A stretch of 64,000 bases of DNA from Panax quinquefolius (lineage: Eukaryota; Streptophyta; Magnoliopsida; Apiales; Araliaceae), in contig CM035169.1 in the NCBI GenBank assembly GCA_020205615.1, positions 13,833,258-13,897,257 of the forward strand. Reading direction: 5' to 3'. The stretch's first letter is position 1, and each line of letters starts with the position of its first letter. A program made the position numbers and the translations under genes. Below, piece after piece: positions 44,349-57,720 of this stretch. The notes beneath the pieces were generated by a model. That model saw only the letters and a program-made list of their open reading frames with translations. It searched no databases and was not told where the DNA came from.

Positions 44349-47300
44349 ATGGATGACGATCGAGAACCTGGGATTCAGCTTCCACCTGATATGGTGGAAT
44401 CTCGTCTTTTCATTGTGTCTTGCTTTATTTCTGGACTTATTGGAGTCCTGACTATAGCTTACACTGCCTTCCAGTGGAGAAGAAATATCAATCTTAGTTG
44501 GATGAAAGCCATAGCCAGGTCAAAGAAGAACCCGAAAACAAGGAGCAATGTCCCTGTAGCTCCGCATACTTGGGTCTTGGAATCCATCTCTCGTGGGAAA
44601 AGCTTGAAGTGTTGTGTATGCTTGAAGTCCATGTCAGCTACTCAAGCACTTGGGCCAATGGTGGCTTCAGACAGTTTTATCCACCATTGTAGCATATGTG
44701 GTGCAGCATCTCACCTCAGCTGCTCCTCGAAGGCTCACAAAGATTGCAAGCGTGTGTCTATGGCTGGGTATGAGCATGTGATTCACCAGTGGGCTGTTCG
44801 GTGGACGGAGGTTGCGGATCAAACTGATGAAACTTCTTTTTGTAGTTATTGTGAAGAGCCTTGCAGTGGTTCTTTTCTCGGAGGATCCCCTATATGGTGT
44901 TGCTTATGGTGTCAGCGATCGGTACATGTTGACTGTCATGGAAGCATGTCTATTGAAACAGGTGACATTTGTGATTTAGGCCCATTTAAAAGGCTGATTC
45001 TGTCACCGCTTTATGTCAAGGAATTGAACCGAGCCTTGTCAGGTGGATTGTTAAGTTCGATCACTCATGGAGCTAACGAGATTGCGTCTTCTGTCCGAGC
45101 TAGTATTAGGAGTCAAAGTAAGAAGTACAAGCAGGGAAATGAAGCCTCTGCAGACACAGGTAATAGCGGTAGTATTGGCAACTCTTCCACAGGTGATAGC
45201 AACCAAACCATAAATGGTTCACATAGAATAGAGGAAAACTGTAATGGTACTATCAGCACGGAGGGTCTGGATCAAAATCAAGACAGTAATGTTGTAAATA
45301 AACTGGATTCAAAGCCAAGTTTCAAAAGAAATTCTTCAATCAATCAGAAGAATGAGTTCCACATAGCAGGAATGAAACAAAGATATGAGTTGAGTGATTT
45401 ACCTCCAGATGCAAGACCCCTTTTAGTCTTCATTAACAAAAAGAGTGGGGCCCAACGAGGAGATTCACTTAGGCTACGTTTGAATCTACTTTTGAATCCC
45501 ATTCAGGTCAGAGATTTTACAGTTAGAGTTAAGCTACTAACTATTTTTGCCGAGTCTCTCATTCTCTCCCTCCGTCTCCCTCTCTTATTGAAGTGAATAT
45601 TCCATATGAAACTTTTATTATTATTATTATTATATTATAACCTTGGTATTGGAGTTTGGAGTTTTTTCTGGAAGGCGTTTCTTTCAGTTTAGGAATGCAT
45701 AAATGCGAACTGAAATGTCCGTTCATACTGAACCAAAACTTTATTATCCGAGGAATTAATATTTTCTTTTTCTGCCAATTTGGCTACCTTTTAACTTTAG
45801 TTACTTCAATCCTGCATAGGTTTTTGAGTTGAGCTCAACGCAGGGGCCAGAGGCTGGTCTATTTCTATTTAGGAGAGTGCCTCATTTCAGAATTCTTGTA
45901 TGTGGAGGAGATGGTACTGTGGGTTGGGTTCTAGATGCTATAGATAAGCAGAACTTTGTTTCTCCTCCTCCAGTAGCTATTCTTCCTGCTGGAACAGGAA
46001 ATGACTTGGCTCGAGTTCTATCTTGGGGAGGTGGTTTGGGCTCAGTGGAGAGACAGGGTGGCCTTTGCACAGTGTTGCACCACATAGAACATGCTGCAGT
46101 AACAATTCTTGATCGATGGAAGATATCAATTGACCAACAGGGAAAGCAACTCCAATCTCCAAAATTCATGAACAACTATCTTGGTACGTTGGACGAGGAA
46201 TGTCTCAAGGTTGATCTTAACATTGTTTATGAAATTGTAGACACATGCGGGAATATTGGAGTACTCTGTTCTATGTTGGGTTTGTTGTAAACCCCCGAGT
46301 GTTGTGTCAAGCTTTGCCTGGGCCTAGATTGCTGGGCCCTAAACTATCTTAAGCCGAGTTTCTTTATGGTCTTGCTTAGGCAGCTTTGTCTAGGTTCATG
46401 ATACCATGTGGCCTATTATGCTGCAAAGCTATGAAAATTAAAGACATGGATGCAGGGTATGGACACAATACAATAAGGATTTGTGAACATGGCATTTCTT
46501 AAGATGTTGGATAGTGATATGCCGTCAATTCATTATATATGACTTGCTTTCATTATGTATTTTAATAATATAGACCTATCATGATGATTACTCTTCCAAT
46601 CCCAATCCCAGCATATTGCATTTGTAAAGTCTTACCTGTTTCCATACTCCTATTCAATTTTCTTAGACTGTCACAGATTACCATGTGCAGGCATCCTGGT
46701 TCTGTATTAGGCTAGGTTCGTCTGCCCACTTGCTACATGGGTTCCTTCATTCGTTTTTTGCCTAAATTCATATTTTATATTACCATATATGTCCTGTTGT
46801 TTTTGCTATGGACATTCTCACTCGTCAATGACAAAATTCGATTACTATTGCAGGGGTTGGATGTGATGCAAAGGTTGCTCTGGAAATCCATAATCTGAGG
46901 GAAGAGAATCCAGAGAAATTCTATAATCAGGTTATTACAAGTTATGCTAGGTTCTGTTTCAAATGATCTTCTAGGAGTTTGACAAATCGTTTGCATGTGC
47001 ATATTTTCTTATTTCTATTCTCATTCTGATACATGTACTTGTACTTTTGCGATAGATATTTTGATACAGGGAGATGTTCCGTCGGTCAGTGAAATCTTTA
47101 CATATACCTAGCAAAGTGAGGCATTTTATTATTATTATTATTTTTTTATAAAACAAACTGAAGCATTCAACTCTGCTAGATGTACAAGTTCACATTAGTC
47201 TTTTTGTTTTTTTATTGTGTGCGAATATTATTGGGTTTGGGACCCTTTGGGTATATTATTATATTGATGGGGTTATAGAGAACAAAGAACAAGTATTATC

Positions 47301-50300
47301 AAGAACTTTGTAAAGTGTATTTGTAAGTTATTTTATGAAGATAGAGGAGGATTTTCTGCCCTTCTCTTCATCTTTTAACAAAGAATACATTATAGTGGCT
47401 TGGCAGATCGACCTTTTTCATGAGTTTTGGGCATATCTTAGCAAATTCTTGGTTAGGAAGAAATCAGCAATTATGAAGGACATAGGCAGAAATATTTGTG
47501 CTATACTAAGATGTGGTCTTGTGGATGACAAGTTTTTAATGTTGTTGAGAATGGCTAGTTTGGAAGCAAAAATGCGTTTAAGTGATTACTGGTGGACTAG
47601 CTGAGTACAAGTTGTTAGAACTTACAAAATGTGACCTACAAACCTTTTATGCGTTAATATACGACCTCTTTTGATTTGTGCAAGAAGTTTAATATATGAC
47701 TAATGTAGGACAAGGTGGGAAGAGGAATAATAGTACCTATTTCCGCAGAGAATCGGTAAAGAAACACACAAAAATACAACTTTAATCTCAAATCAATATA
47801 TTCAATAATCTAAAAATAAAGAAGTATTATAATGCTTAAATAAAAAACCCAATATTTGGGGACTAAGTAAAAACTCTAATTTAGAAAGGAAACAATTTCC
47901 TAACTAAAATCTATAATAAACTCTTCTAATTGAAATCTACCACTACAATTAAAACTCTGAAAAACTACTACTATAATATCCTACTAAATAATTTCATTAA
48001 TAACTCAACATTTATCTCTAAATAACAATACAAAATTAATAATAAACTTATTGAATTTTTTTTCCGTACCGCATTATTCTCCTCGCCATTGAAAAAAACT
48101 CGTCCTTGAGTTTTGAAATATCGTAAAATAATAAGCCACAGTCTGAGAGATGCCTTCTAACAAAACATCGCATCCGATGTTTTAATGTCATGAGCACAAT
48201 TTTCTGGAATAACTATGACATAATATAGAAATTTGAAGTAGTTTGGGACTCAAATGTATCAACCGGAAAGAGATAATCAACATGGTTGACCTTAACTTTA
48301 TCTTTTTTGATGTTTTTCAAAGTTAAACTTAACTTTAATTTCCTCACTGCAAACCATCTCTGAATGTGCAAGTTGTTCAACACACTTAACTACCACCTCA
48401 TGTTTTTCACAAATATCAATATGTGAGAGTATTTGCTCTTCTTTATCCTCACCAATTTCATATTGGTTATTGATGCGTTTAAGTATTGTAAGACATTCAT
48501 CAATTGTCTTGTAAGAATTTACTTTGCGGGTCTCCTCTTGTGAACGCGTCGCTTTAGTTGAACAAACACGATTAGGATGAATATTTTTTTGCGCTTGAAC
48601 AAAATATGGACGAACATAGCATGTAGTTATGCACTCGTAATGTGTCTTTAAATTTGCAAGACTTGTTTCAGAAAGTGCAAACTCATCGCATAATTTTTAA
48701 TACTCGGCACTATGCAGGACACGACCTTTTAAGTTGGTCGTATATGACCAAATTTCAATGCTCAAGTTACTTTATATTTGGATTGTTAAACCTAGAAGAC
48801 ATTGTATATATGTAGAGGGGCTGAATTGAAATTTTCTAAAACTTTGGGTGTTTAATTGAAAATTCAAGAACTATGGGGTTAAATTGAATATTTTAGAAAC
48901 TTTAGGGGTTGAATTGAAAGTTTTAAAAACTGGGGGCGGAATTGAAAATTTCATAAATTTGATGAATAGTGTCGCGCATTGTAGCAATGAACAGTAACGA
49001 TGAACTATTTTTTTTTTAATAGATTGAGACTACGACGACGATCGTGCCTTCATCTCGGAAAATTGTTGTCGATTCCCTAGCGAACTTCTACAATTGGATG
49101 GAGACCAGAAAAATAGGATAGGAAGGAATTTGGTGAAATAAAAAAATATAAGGAATTTTGGCTTTGATACCATTATGATGTAGGACAAGGTGTGAAGAAG
49201 GAATAATAGTACATATCTCCGCAGAGAATCGGTAAAGAAACACACAAAAGCACAACTTTAATCTCAAATCAATATATTCAATAATCTAAAAATAATGAAG
49301 TATTATAATGCTTAAATAGACAACCCAATACTTTGGGACTAAGTAAAAACCCAAATTTAGAAAGGAAACAATAATTTCATTAATAACTCAACATTTATCT
49401 TTAAATAACAATACAAAATTAATAATAAACTTATTGAATTTCTTCTTCCGTACCGTATCAATGACCTTTGTGTGTGGGAGTGTCTTTTAGTTAAATTTTA
49501 ATTTTGGACAGTGCATTTCATGCTTTCAATTGAAAGGTCTCTCTTTGAGTCAAATTTGTTCTTCTTTCAGACTTGCAACTTTCGATAGAATTGATACTCC
49601 AACTTGAGCAAAAACAGTGCAGAGTTCAATGTGATGAGCTTTCTCTCTATTGCAATAGATTGCTACTAAAGAATTGTAATCCATCCCTTTCTGGTCTGAT
49701 CCTACTTATGCGTAATGCATCCAACTTTTTTTTATTGTTATTAATTAAGAAAGGGGGATGGGAGTACCTTAGATATTCAGAGTTTCTAATTTATTTTAAA
49801 CATATATTAGGAGTTTGTAACAAACTTTATCATCTATGTAACATTTGAATCATCAAATCCTGCACGAAGAACACGTGCAATTTTCCCAATTCTTGCATAA
49901 TTTTCTTATCATGTGTTTTGTTGTTCTGGAGGGAAGGGGGAGGCACATTACTTTTTAGTAAGTTATGATCATCCTTCATCTAACATGGACTGCAATTTTT
50001 CATTTTGATGAAAGGCTTCTGTCTGAATTTGGGATTATCCTTTAGTTGCTGGTGTACAGTTGATTCAAATCCTGATTTTTTTCTTTCTCGCATTCTCCAT
50101 TTCCTGAGGGCTTATAATTCTGGTGATATCATTGCAGTTTATGAATAAAGTTCTTTATGCAAGAGAAGGTGCTAAGACCATCATGGATAGGACATTTGCA
50201 GATTATCCTTGGCAAGTTCGAGTTGAGGTGGATGGTGTTGAGGTAGAGGTCCCTGAGGTCAGTGCAAATGGTGATTAATTTTTTTTTTTTTTTGTTTTTA

Positions 50301-53300
50301 AGCCACATTCTTTATTTAGGCGACCTATTTTTTCTTGTAATCCCTTCTGTTATTGATGAAGTCTAATCTGAACTTTAATTCAGAGGGGTAGTTTTGTATT
50401 TTCGGAGTTTCTGGTTGAATTAGAGTTTTTGGATGAATTAGAGTTTCTTATATTGTGCTATATAAGGAGGGGATACTGCATTGTATTATGTACGAAAAAT
50501 CTAAAGATAGTGAAACTTATTTGCCGCTAACCATGGACTAGCCCAACTTTTGTGTGAACCACGTAAATTTTGTGTGTTGTGTGATTGTTTTCACTTTGCT
50601 GCTGTTTTCGCAACATTGTTATTCTCTAACACGTTCTTGGCCTATACTACTTATCGAGGTTCCAATTTAATTTTGTTTATATACTGAATGTGAATGATTT
50701 CTCCCTCCCCCTCCCCCTCCCCCTCCCCCTCTCTCTAAATTGAATGATTTCTTTTTTCTGTTACCCTATTGTGTTTTATAGCCGTTTCTGCATAATTCCT
50801 ATTTAAGACTGATATATCTTTACACATTGTTTATGTTTAGGGTTTTTTCTCAACTGACTTGATCTCTGGTTCTTTAAATGTTCATCAATCATAAATTAGA
50901 TATTAATTCCTTCTTTTCTTTATTCTCTTTAACACTGCAGGATGCAGAAGGTGTTCTCGTTGCCAATATTGGAAGCTATATGGGTGGCGTAGACTTGTGG
51001 CAAAATGAGGATGAAACCTATGATAATTTTGATCCTCAATCAATGCATGATAAGATTTTGGAGGTTGTGAGCATATCTGGAACATGGCATCTCGGAAAGC
51101 TTCAGGTAAGGTTAATCTTTTTCTTATGGGAAGGTATTCAATAAAACATCAGGTAAGTTGTTAGTTGGAAAAACTGATAATATTTCCGGGTTGGTGAGTC
51201 TGCTGGCTTATCTTCTTGTTTTAATCTAGTTTTAGCCTTACTGTTATTCTGAATCTGTGTAATGTCTCAAGAGCATATATGGGGACTTAAACCTGAACCT
51301 ACAAGTTGAGAACTATTATACAGATGCGGCATCTTGTCATCGGATCTTATAGCATTAAATGTAGCTGAAAGGTGTAGTTGAGGTTTTAAATATAAGCAAA
51401 AGTGATTGAGCTTTTTGATTCCTGACAGCTGTTCATGTTTTCTTAGTTGATGGAACTTGATTTAAGTAGACCAAAGATTGACTCAACGCAGACCGGGCCT
51501 TTTATTTTAACTAATATTTTCAGGCTCGTTTCTATTGAAGGTTGTCCAGTTGTTAATAATAAACAGCCATTTTGTGTGGGACAGGTTGGGCTATCTCGGG
51601 CTAGAAGGCTAGCACAAGGGCAGTTGATTAAAATTCAGCTTTTTGCTGCATTGCCTGTTCAAATTGACGGAGAGCCTTGGTTGCAGTCACCATGTACACT
51701 GACCATATCACATCATGGACAGGTAGTCTCTTTCTGTTTTTTTGAAGGAATACTCCAAGACGTAACACACTACGTACTATATTGTGGTGAAATAGTTTGT
51801 AGGTTTCATCTTTCAACTACATTTATCCCAATATTACGTAAACAGAAACATAGCAAATTATAATGATAAATGTTCATGTGCTTGCATGAATATGTTGTAA
51901 AAGTTTACTAGGGAACCCTATTCGCTTTACGATTTGTGGACCAGGAACTATTGTTCTGCTTTCCGAATCGTGGTACAAGGAATGTAGAAATCATCTTTTG
52001 TATTTCACTGATAGGTAGCGTTTACCATACCCAATTTCAATGTGTGCCAAATCGATCCACATTCATAGTAACCATGGTTGTTATATAAGTTTATGTATGC
52101 TTTGTTGTGGTTATTGTCCTTTTGTTACGATGAAGGTAATTTTTTCTACTTGAAATGTTGGGAAACTCCTCGAATCCTATTTAGATATGAAGTTGAAGTA
52201 TTCGGAGATTCAATTCGAGGGAGGAATTGTTGGGATACTCCTCGAATCCTATTCATAAAAGAACTGCTAATATGGAAAGGAAGAACTCCTATTTTTAATA
52301 GGAGTATTTTGAATAGGAAGAGAAGATATGTGGGGTACACTATAAATAGAGTATTATGTTGAGTTGTTGAAGTGTAGCACAATCAAAAGTCATGTAACAT
52401 CCTAAGAGTTGAGAGAGAGTGTGAGTGGGTTTTGTGTTTGTGTGAGGGAGGATTTTGCAACTTTTAGTCCGTGCAAAAAGTTGTCTCGCGGTATTGTGGA
52501 AACTCAAGTTTTAGGGCGTAACTTGGGATGATTATTGTAAGCCCATTATTTTGATATATTGGAGATTCGGAGTTTAGCATGTGGTTTTTCCCTTCAAGGG
52601 TTTTTCACATTAAATCTTGTGTTAATTTATCTCTCTTTATTTTATTTTGTGGTTTGCGTCGACTTAATTCCCAACAAGGGGTATCAGAGCTAGGTTGGTT
52701 GAATCCAAGGTAGAATGGGAAATAGTCGCATTGGTGTGACAAATAAAGAGAATAAAGATTGAAGCAGTTGGTGTTCATCTTGTTGTTGATGAATAAGAGA
52801 TTTTGTGCTTACGGAGCCATGGAGGATCATCGTTGCAGTATGCAGATGATGAAGATGAAGATGAAGATGAAGATGAAGATGAAGATGAAGATGAAGATGA
52901 AGATGAAGATGAAGATGAAGAGGAAGAGGAAGATTATTGTGGTAGTGTAAATCATGCAGATGATATGAATGATGCAGATGACACAGAAGATACGGATGTT
53001 GCGGATGCTGCGTATATTGCGGATAACGAGAATAATGCAGACTATGCGGGTAATGCGGATTATGTAGAGGATGCAAATTATGGAAAGAATACAAATAAGG
53101 CGGATGATGGTGGCGACAACGACAACGGTGACAGTAATGAAGTTGGAGTGTTTGCAAATTCGAGTCGAGGGAGGAATTGTTGGGAAACTCCTCGGATCCT
53201 ATTCAGATATGAAATTGAAGTATTCGGGGATTCGAGTCGAGGGAGGAATTGTTGGGATACTCCTCGAATCCTATTCATAAAAGAACTGCTAATATGGAAA

Positions 53301-54359
53301 GGAAGAACTTCTATTTTTAATAGGAGTATTATTTTAGAAAGAAATCAATTTGCAGTAGGAATTTTATTTTAGAAGTGTCCTATTTTGAATAGGAAAAGGA
53401 GATATGTGGGGTACACTATAAATAGAGTATTATGTTCAGTTGTTGAAGTGTAGCACAATCAAAAGTCATGTAGCATCCTAAGAGTTGAGAGAGAGTGTGA
53501 GTGGGTTTTGTGTTTGTGTGAGAGAGGATTTTTGGAGCTTTTATATTCTATGCAAAAAGGTTGTATTGTGCGTGGGAGGGTTTTGCAGCTTTTAGTCCGT
53601 GCAAAAAGTTGTGTCGCGATATTGTGGAATCTCAAGTTTTAGGGCGTAAAACTTGGAATGATTATTGTAAGTCCATTATTTTGATATAGTGGAGATTCGG
53701 AGTTTGGCCTGTGGTTTTCTCTTTTAAGGGTTTTCCACATTAAATCTTGTGTTGTTTTATCTCTCTTTATTTATTGTGTGGTTTTCTTTGACTTAATTCC
53801 CAACATGAAAGTTATACTTATTTTGCAAATTAAGGAAGTCTGCATCTTAATCCATCAGTTTATTGGTTACTCAGTAGTGGGTGTCAAGAGATTTTAGTAA
53901 AACATTGTCGCTCAAACTTGTCCTCAGGGACAAGCCACCTTTTGAGTGTCATGGATGGTTCTCAGGGCATGTATTTCCTTCTGTCGATTACCTCTCCTTC
54001 TACTGAATAGGTTACATATTTGTTTCGATCACGCAAGGACACATTAGTGGCTTATGTGGATCATAACATGTTTTTAGTATTTAGTGAGAACAAAATCTTT
54101 GCTTGAAAATCAAGAATCTCAAGTGAACAAAATCTTTGCTTGAAAATCAAGAATCTCAAGTGAACTAACGGCAAGTATTTGTTGTTTTCTTTATTGGCCA
54201 ACTTTACAGGCTTTCATGTTAAAGAGAGCAGCAGAGGAACCTCTTGGTCATGCCGCTGCAATAATTGCTGATGTGCTTGAGAATGCTGAAACAAATCATG
54301 TGATTACTGCTTCGCAGAAGCGAGCTCTTCTTCAAGAAATGGCACTGAAGCTGTCCTAG
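44349..54359 (+). CDS. Diacylglycerol kinase, DGK1/DGK2 type
   Basis: Seven coding exons: 44349-45506, 45820-46183, 46854-46930, 50138-50257, 50941-51105, 51585-51722 and 54210-54359. They join in frame to 2172 bp (723 aa), close to Arabidopsis DGK1 (728 aa). A hydrophobic segment at about residues 18-42 should anchor it in the membrane. Two cysteine-rich C1-type domains follow (about 85-145 and 158-215). The catalytic domain begins [20 protein letters not shown]. The ATP-binding GGDGT lies at 415-419 ([16 protein letters not shown]), followed by [17 protein letters not shown]. The accessory domain runs to the C-terminus ([11 protein letters not shown]). It phosphorylates diacylglycerol to phosphatidic acid, a stress and defence signal. 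Introns 3 and 6 carry LTR elements, but all exons are intact. A leader intron probably lies upstream (acceptor 44036). Confidence 0.96.
47701..49460 (-). mobile_element. Short non-autonomous LTR element in DGK intron 3
   Basis: The LTRs at 47701-48076 and 49176-49460 are flanked by the target duplication ATGAC (47696-47700 and 49461-49465). The right LTR lacks about 90 bp present in the left one. A primer-binding site on the minus strand (TGGTATCAAAGCC, about 49159-49174) lies beside the right LTR, so the element is antisense to DGK. The interior (about 1.1 kb) encodes no full protein. A minus-strand open stretch at about 48340-48560 ([20 protein letters not shown]) may be a Gag remnant. Confidence 0.85.
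50701..50738. repeat. (CTCCCC)n microsatellite in DGK intron 4
   Basis: About five CTCCCC/CCCCCT units followed by CTCTCT, about 200 bp upstream of exon 5. Confidence 0.9.
52156..53805 (+). mobile_element. Small non-autonomous LTR element in DGK intron 6
   Basis: The LTRs (52156-52676 and 53178-53805) start TGTTGGGAAACTCC and end TTCCCAACA, with the target duplication TGAAA (52151-52155 and 53806-53810). The primer-binding site GGTATCAGAGC (about 52680) is of the tRNA-Met type, so the element is in plus orientation, as is DGK. The interior is only about 500 bp and has a GAT/GAA-rich segment. Each LTR begins with a 72-bp unit, containing the polypurine-like GAGGGAGGAAT, that is repeated once. 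The right LTR also has extra insertions near 53330 and 53530. Confidence 0.92.
52848..52920 (+). repeat. (GATGAA)12 hexanucleotide repeat inside the DGK-intron LTR element
   Basis: About 12 perfect GATGAA units. Read in one frame it gives an Asp-Glu run and then an acidic stretch ([20 protein letters not shown]) open to about 53372. That frame has no upstream AUG, so I do not call a gene. Another frame gives Met-Lys repeats. Confidence 0.9.
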
Positions 54360-56411
54360 AGGTTTTCTTATATGGATGTCGATGCTTGGTAGTGAGTTTA
54401 GTTGGGGTGGTTGTTCTGTAATCATGTACACGTTTTATATTATCATTGGTGTTTGTGGGAGCAATTTTGTATATGAACTTTGATTAACAAAATATACATA
54501 GAATATATGTGGCACAGCTGTATCTGTGCAGATAGCTACGCCACCGATTTTCTTTTGTTATTTTTTTATTCACTTTTTGGGGCGAAGAGGAATCTGGAAT
54601 GTTAATTGCTAGTATGTTTTTAAAGAAACAGGTCATATATATAATCTTCTCAGGCATTTGGATCAGCATTTCCTGATAAACATGTATTCTTTCATCTGGT
54701 GGACAATTTTTTTTGTCATTAAAATACTCTAAATCTCTCTCTCACACACAAACACACAATCTCATCGAAGGATTTGTCTCACACGCAGGTGAACTCTAAT
54801 ACATATTGCCTCTATTATGCCGGATAACCTCAGCATGTTTTAGGGGAGAGTTTTGAGGTATGATTCAACGAACACAGGCAGGGTTGTCATAAAGTTTAAC
54901 TGAGCCTGTTAAAATTTGAAGTTTAGCAACATTGGGTTGCAGACCAGCTAAATATAGTTAGCAAGATCTTGTACTGGCCCTGATGGCCAATTAAACCCTG
55001 TAAGATATTGATCTGCCCTATATACAAGTCTCTTTGTTTGAAACAAATAACACCTTTAGAAACATTGGGTTGCAGACCAGCTTAATTACACAGCAAAACA
55101 ACTTCTCTCTAGTTAGAGGGTCTTTATCCTATTAAACCCTAACTTTATCAGGTATCAACATGTTAATCTCCAAACTTTGTTCTTTCAAATCAACGTCGTC
55201 TCTAATCATGTCTTTGATCTCACTCAATGCCTTTTGAACCGACCAAGCACGTAATTGTTTCTGCACTCTGAAGATAATAATGTTGTTGTTTGGTTAAAAC
55301 CTTTAATTTCGCATGGTTAAACACCCGTTAATGTTTATTACTGCTTCATTTTCTTTTGAAATATCAGTTTTTGGTACAGAACTTGGGTCTTGTACAAAAC
55401 AAGTTTTTAATAAATGGGTTTCAGGTATTATTTTTTTTTGAAATTATTTTATTAATGTGTCAAATTGTCGATCTCGTCCCGGTAAAATGGGTTTCAGGTT
55501 TCGGTGGAAAAATGATTTTGTTAAGCAATGATTTAAAGTAGTAGTAATACAATTAAGGCCAATCTAACACGGGTCTTTTGTTTAAAAATTGGTAGGAGTA
55601 ATATTGTTTGTTTATTAAGAGCTGCTTTAGTTTCTATATACCATACCATACCAGAGGAAAAAAGCAGTTGAATTTCCCTTGTTTGTTACTGAAAGGTTTC
55701 CAAACTTTGTTACTCCGTTTGGAAACGTGTTAAACGTTCTTGTTATTCTTTAAATCTGACTTCGGTACCTTTGCTTAGTTTGTGGTGTGGTGGTAGATCT
55801 TAAAAAAAAAAAATCACTAATGGTATATATATATAGAGAGAGGTGAAAACCTTTTAGAGTGCATAAATAGAGAAGCAATGGTTTCTCTCTTTTTCTCTTT
55901 TATTTTGTAGAGAAAGAGAGATTATACAAAGGTGTTCTCTGTTCATCTTTCTGAGGTAAACCCAATGAAATCTTGATTATATGCTCTGCCTAGTCTGTCT
56001 TCTGCAGTTGGAATTTTCTCTGAATCAGTTTAATTGAGCATAAACAGTCCATAAGGTGATTCATTTCACTCTGTTTAGTCATAATTGCTTCAATTGATTA
56101 TTCATGTTTATGTCCAAGATTTTTATGCCCGAGTACTATTTTTTTTCATAGTTCAACTTATCAGTTAGGCTGACTTGTATTAAAGATGATCTGTTTCAGG
56201 AATATGCTTGTGTTTGTCTAGTCTTTCACATACATGAAATTCTATCTGAAAATGATTGTTTTCGTCTAGTCCTTCACATGCATGAAATTCTATTAATTGT
56301 CTCAACGTATGAAAATATAAGCTCTTACGAAATGCTTGTGTTAGTTTGATGTATGACATTCTCCCATTTTCAGCTCTAGATGACTAGATAACACTCATAA
56401 CAGCGAAGACA
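54360..56411. other. DGK 3' region and UGD promoter with leader intron
   Basis: After the DGK stop comes AT-rich DNA without a supported ORF. A TATA box candidate is at 55824-55835 (TATATATATATAG). A leader exon then ends at a donor (CTGAG|GTAAAC, 55956), and a leader intron runs to the acceptor TTTTCAG (56373), just ahead of the UGD start at 56412. An intron in the 5' leader with an otherwise intronless coding region is the usual layout of plant UGD genes. Confidence 0.55.
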
Positions 56412-57222
56412 ATGGTGAAGATCTGCTGCATTGGAGCTGGATATGTTGGGGGGCCAACCATGGCAGTTATTGCCCTCAAGTGCCCCTCGATTGAAGTAGC
56501 TGTTGTCGATATCTCTGTTTCCCGGATCACAGCCTGGAACAGCGAACAACTCCCCATTTATGAGCCAGGCCTCGAGGAAGTGGCGAAGCAGTGCAGAGGA
56601 AAGAATCTCTTCTTCAGCACCAACGTTGAGAGGCATGTCTTCGAAGCAGATATAATCTTTGTTGCTGTAAACACCCCAATAAAAACCCAAGGCCTTGGAG
56701 CTGGCAAAGCTGCAGATCTCACCTACTGGGAGAGTGCAGCCCGGATGATTGCTGATGTTTCGAAATCCCACAAGATTGTTGTAGAGAAATCAACTGTCCC
56801 GGTGAAAACAGCTGAGGCAATTGAGAAGGTATTGACCCACAACAGCAAGGGCATCAAGTATCAAATTCTGTCAAACCCGGAGTTTCTTGCTGAGGGGACT
56901 GCAAAGTCTGCAATCCAAGACCTTTTTAGCCCAGACCGCGTTTTGATTGGAGGAAGAGAAACCCCAGATGGCCAAAAAGGCAATCAAAGCATTGAAAGAA
57001 GTTTATGCTCATTGGGTGCCTGAAGAAAGAATCATTTGCACCAATCTTTGGTCAGCAGAGCTCTCAAAGCTTGCTGCCAATGCTTTCTTGGCACAGCGGA
57101 TTTCATCCATTAATTCCATGTCAGCACTTTGTGAGGCAACTGGGGCTGATGTTTCTCAAGTGGCCCATGCCGTGGGAAAAGACACTAGAATTGGGGCTAA
57201 GTTTCTGAAAGCCAGTGTTAAT

Positions 57223-57720
57223 TGTTGGTTATGCTCCAAAATCTTATGGTTTTTCAAAAAGTCCCCACATTTGGTTTAGGAAGGCTCTTATGGTGCCACA
57301 ATTAAGATGTTGTACGCTTAGTAAATACGTGGTTGAGGAAATAAGGATGAAATTACGCATACATGGAGGGGGGGCTAAGTAGAAGCTTGGTTGTCGGACT
57401 TTTGTTCGTAAAACCTTATAGTGCGTGTATGCGCTTGCGATGACACGCCAGCAGAGGAGAAGTGCCGATCCGATGGATTGTGCTTTCAGCGGGTGCACCA
57501 GTCCATATCCTTCTTCTCCGTGAAGACACATAATCGAAGGTTTTTAGTTGAATCACGGAGAGTGACGCCATTGGAGCTCGGGTTTTAACCAGGTGAGGCG
57601 GAATCACTTTTTTAAGACTGAAGATCGCTCTTGTTGCTACATTGTTCTTGCTATCGCTAGGCTTCACATTATCGCAATTGATAGTCTTCTTTGATCTGCT
57701 ATTGATATATATTTACAACA
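57223..57720 (+). repeat. 5' LTR of the copia element
   Basis: A 498-bp LTR from TGTTGGTTATGC to ATTTACAACA, followed by ATCTAAAAAGTGATCCTG, which is not the usual tRNA-Met primer site. Compared with the LTR at 62276-62717 there are many small differences, so the insertion is not very recent. Confidence 0.85.

Noticed and set aside
47335..47604. 89-codon ORF in DGK intron 3
   Set aside because: No family recognised and no splice context; treated as chance.
52759..52950. Met-Lys repeat protein
   Set aside because: This is the alternative frame of the (GATGAA)12 repeat inside an LTR element, with no sign of selection as a protein.
56947..57279. Separate small gene overlapping the end of the first UGD frame
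   Set aside because: It is simply the continuation of UGD after the one-base frameshift at 56973-56977.
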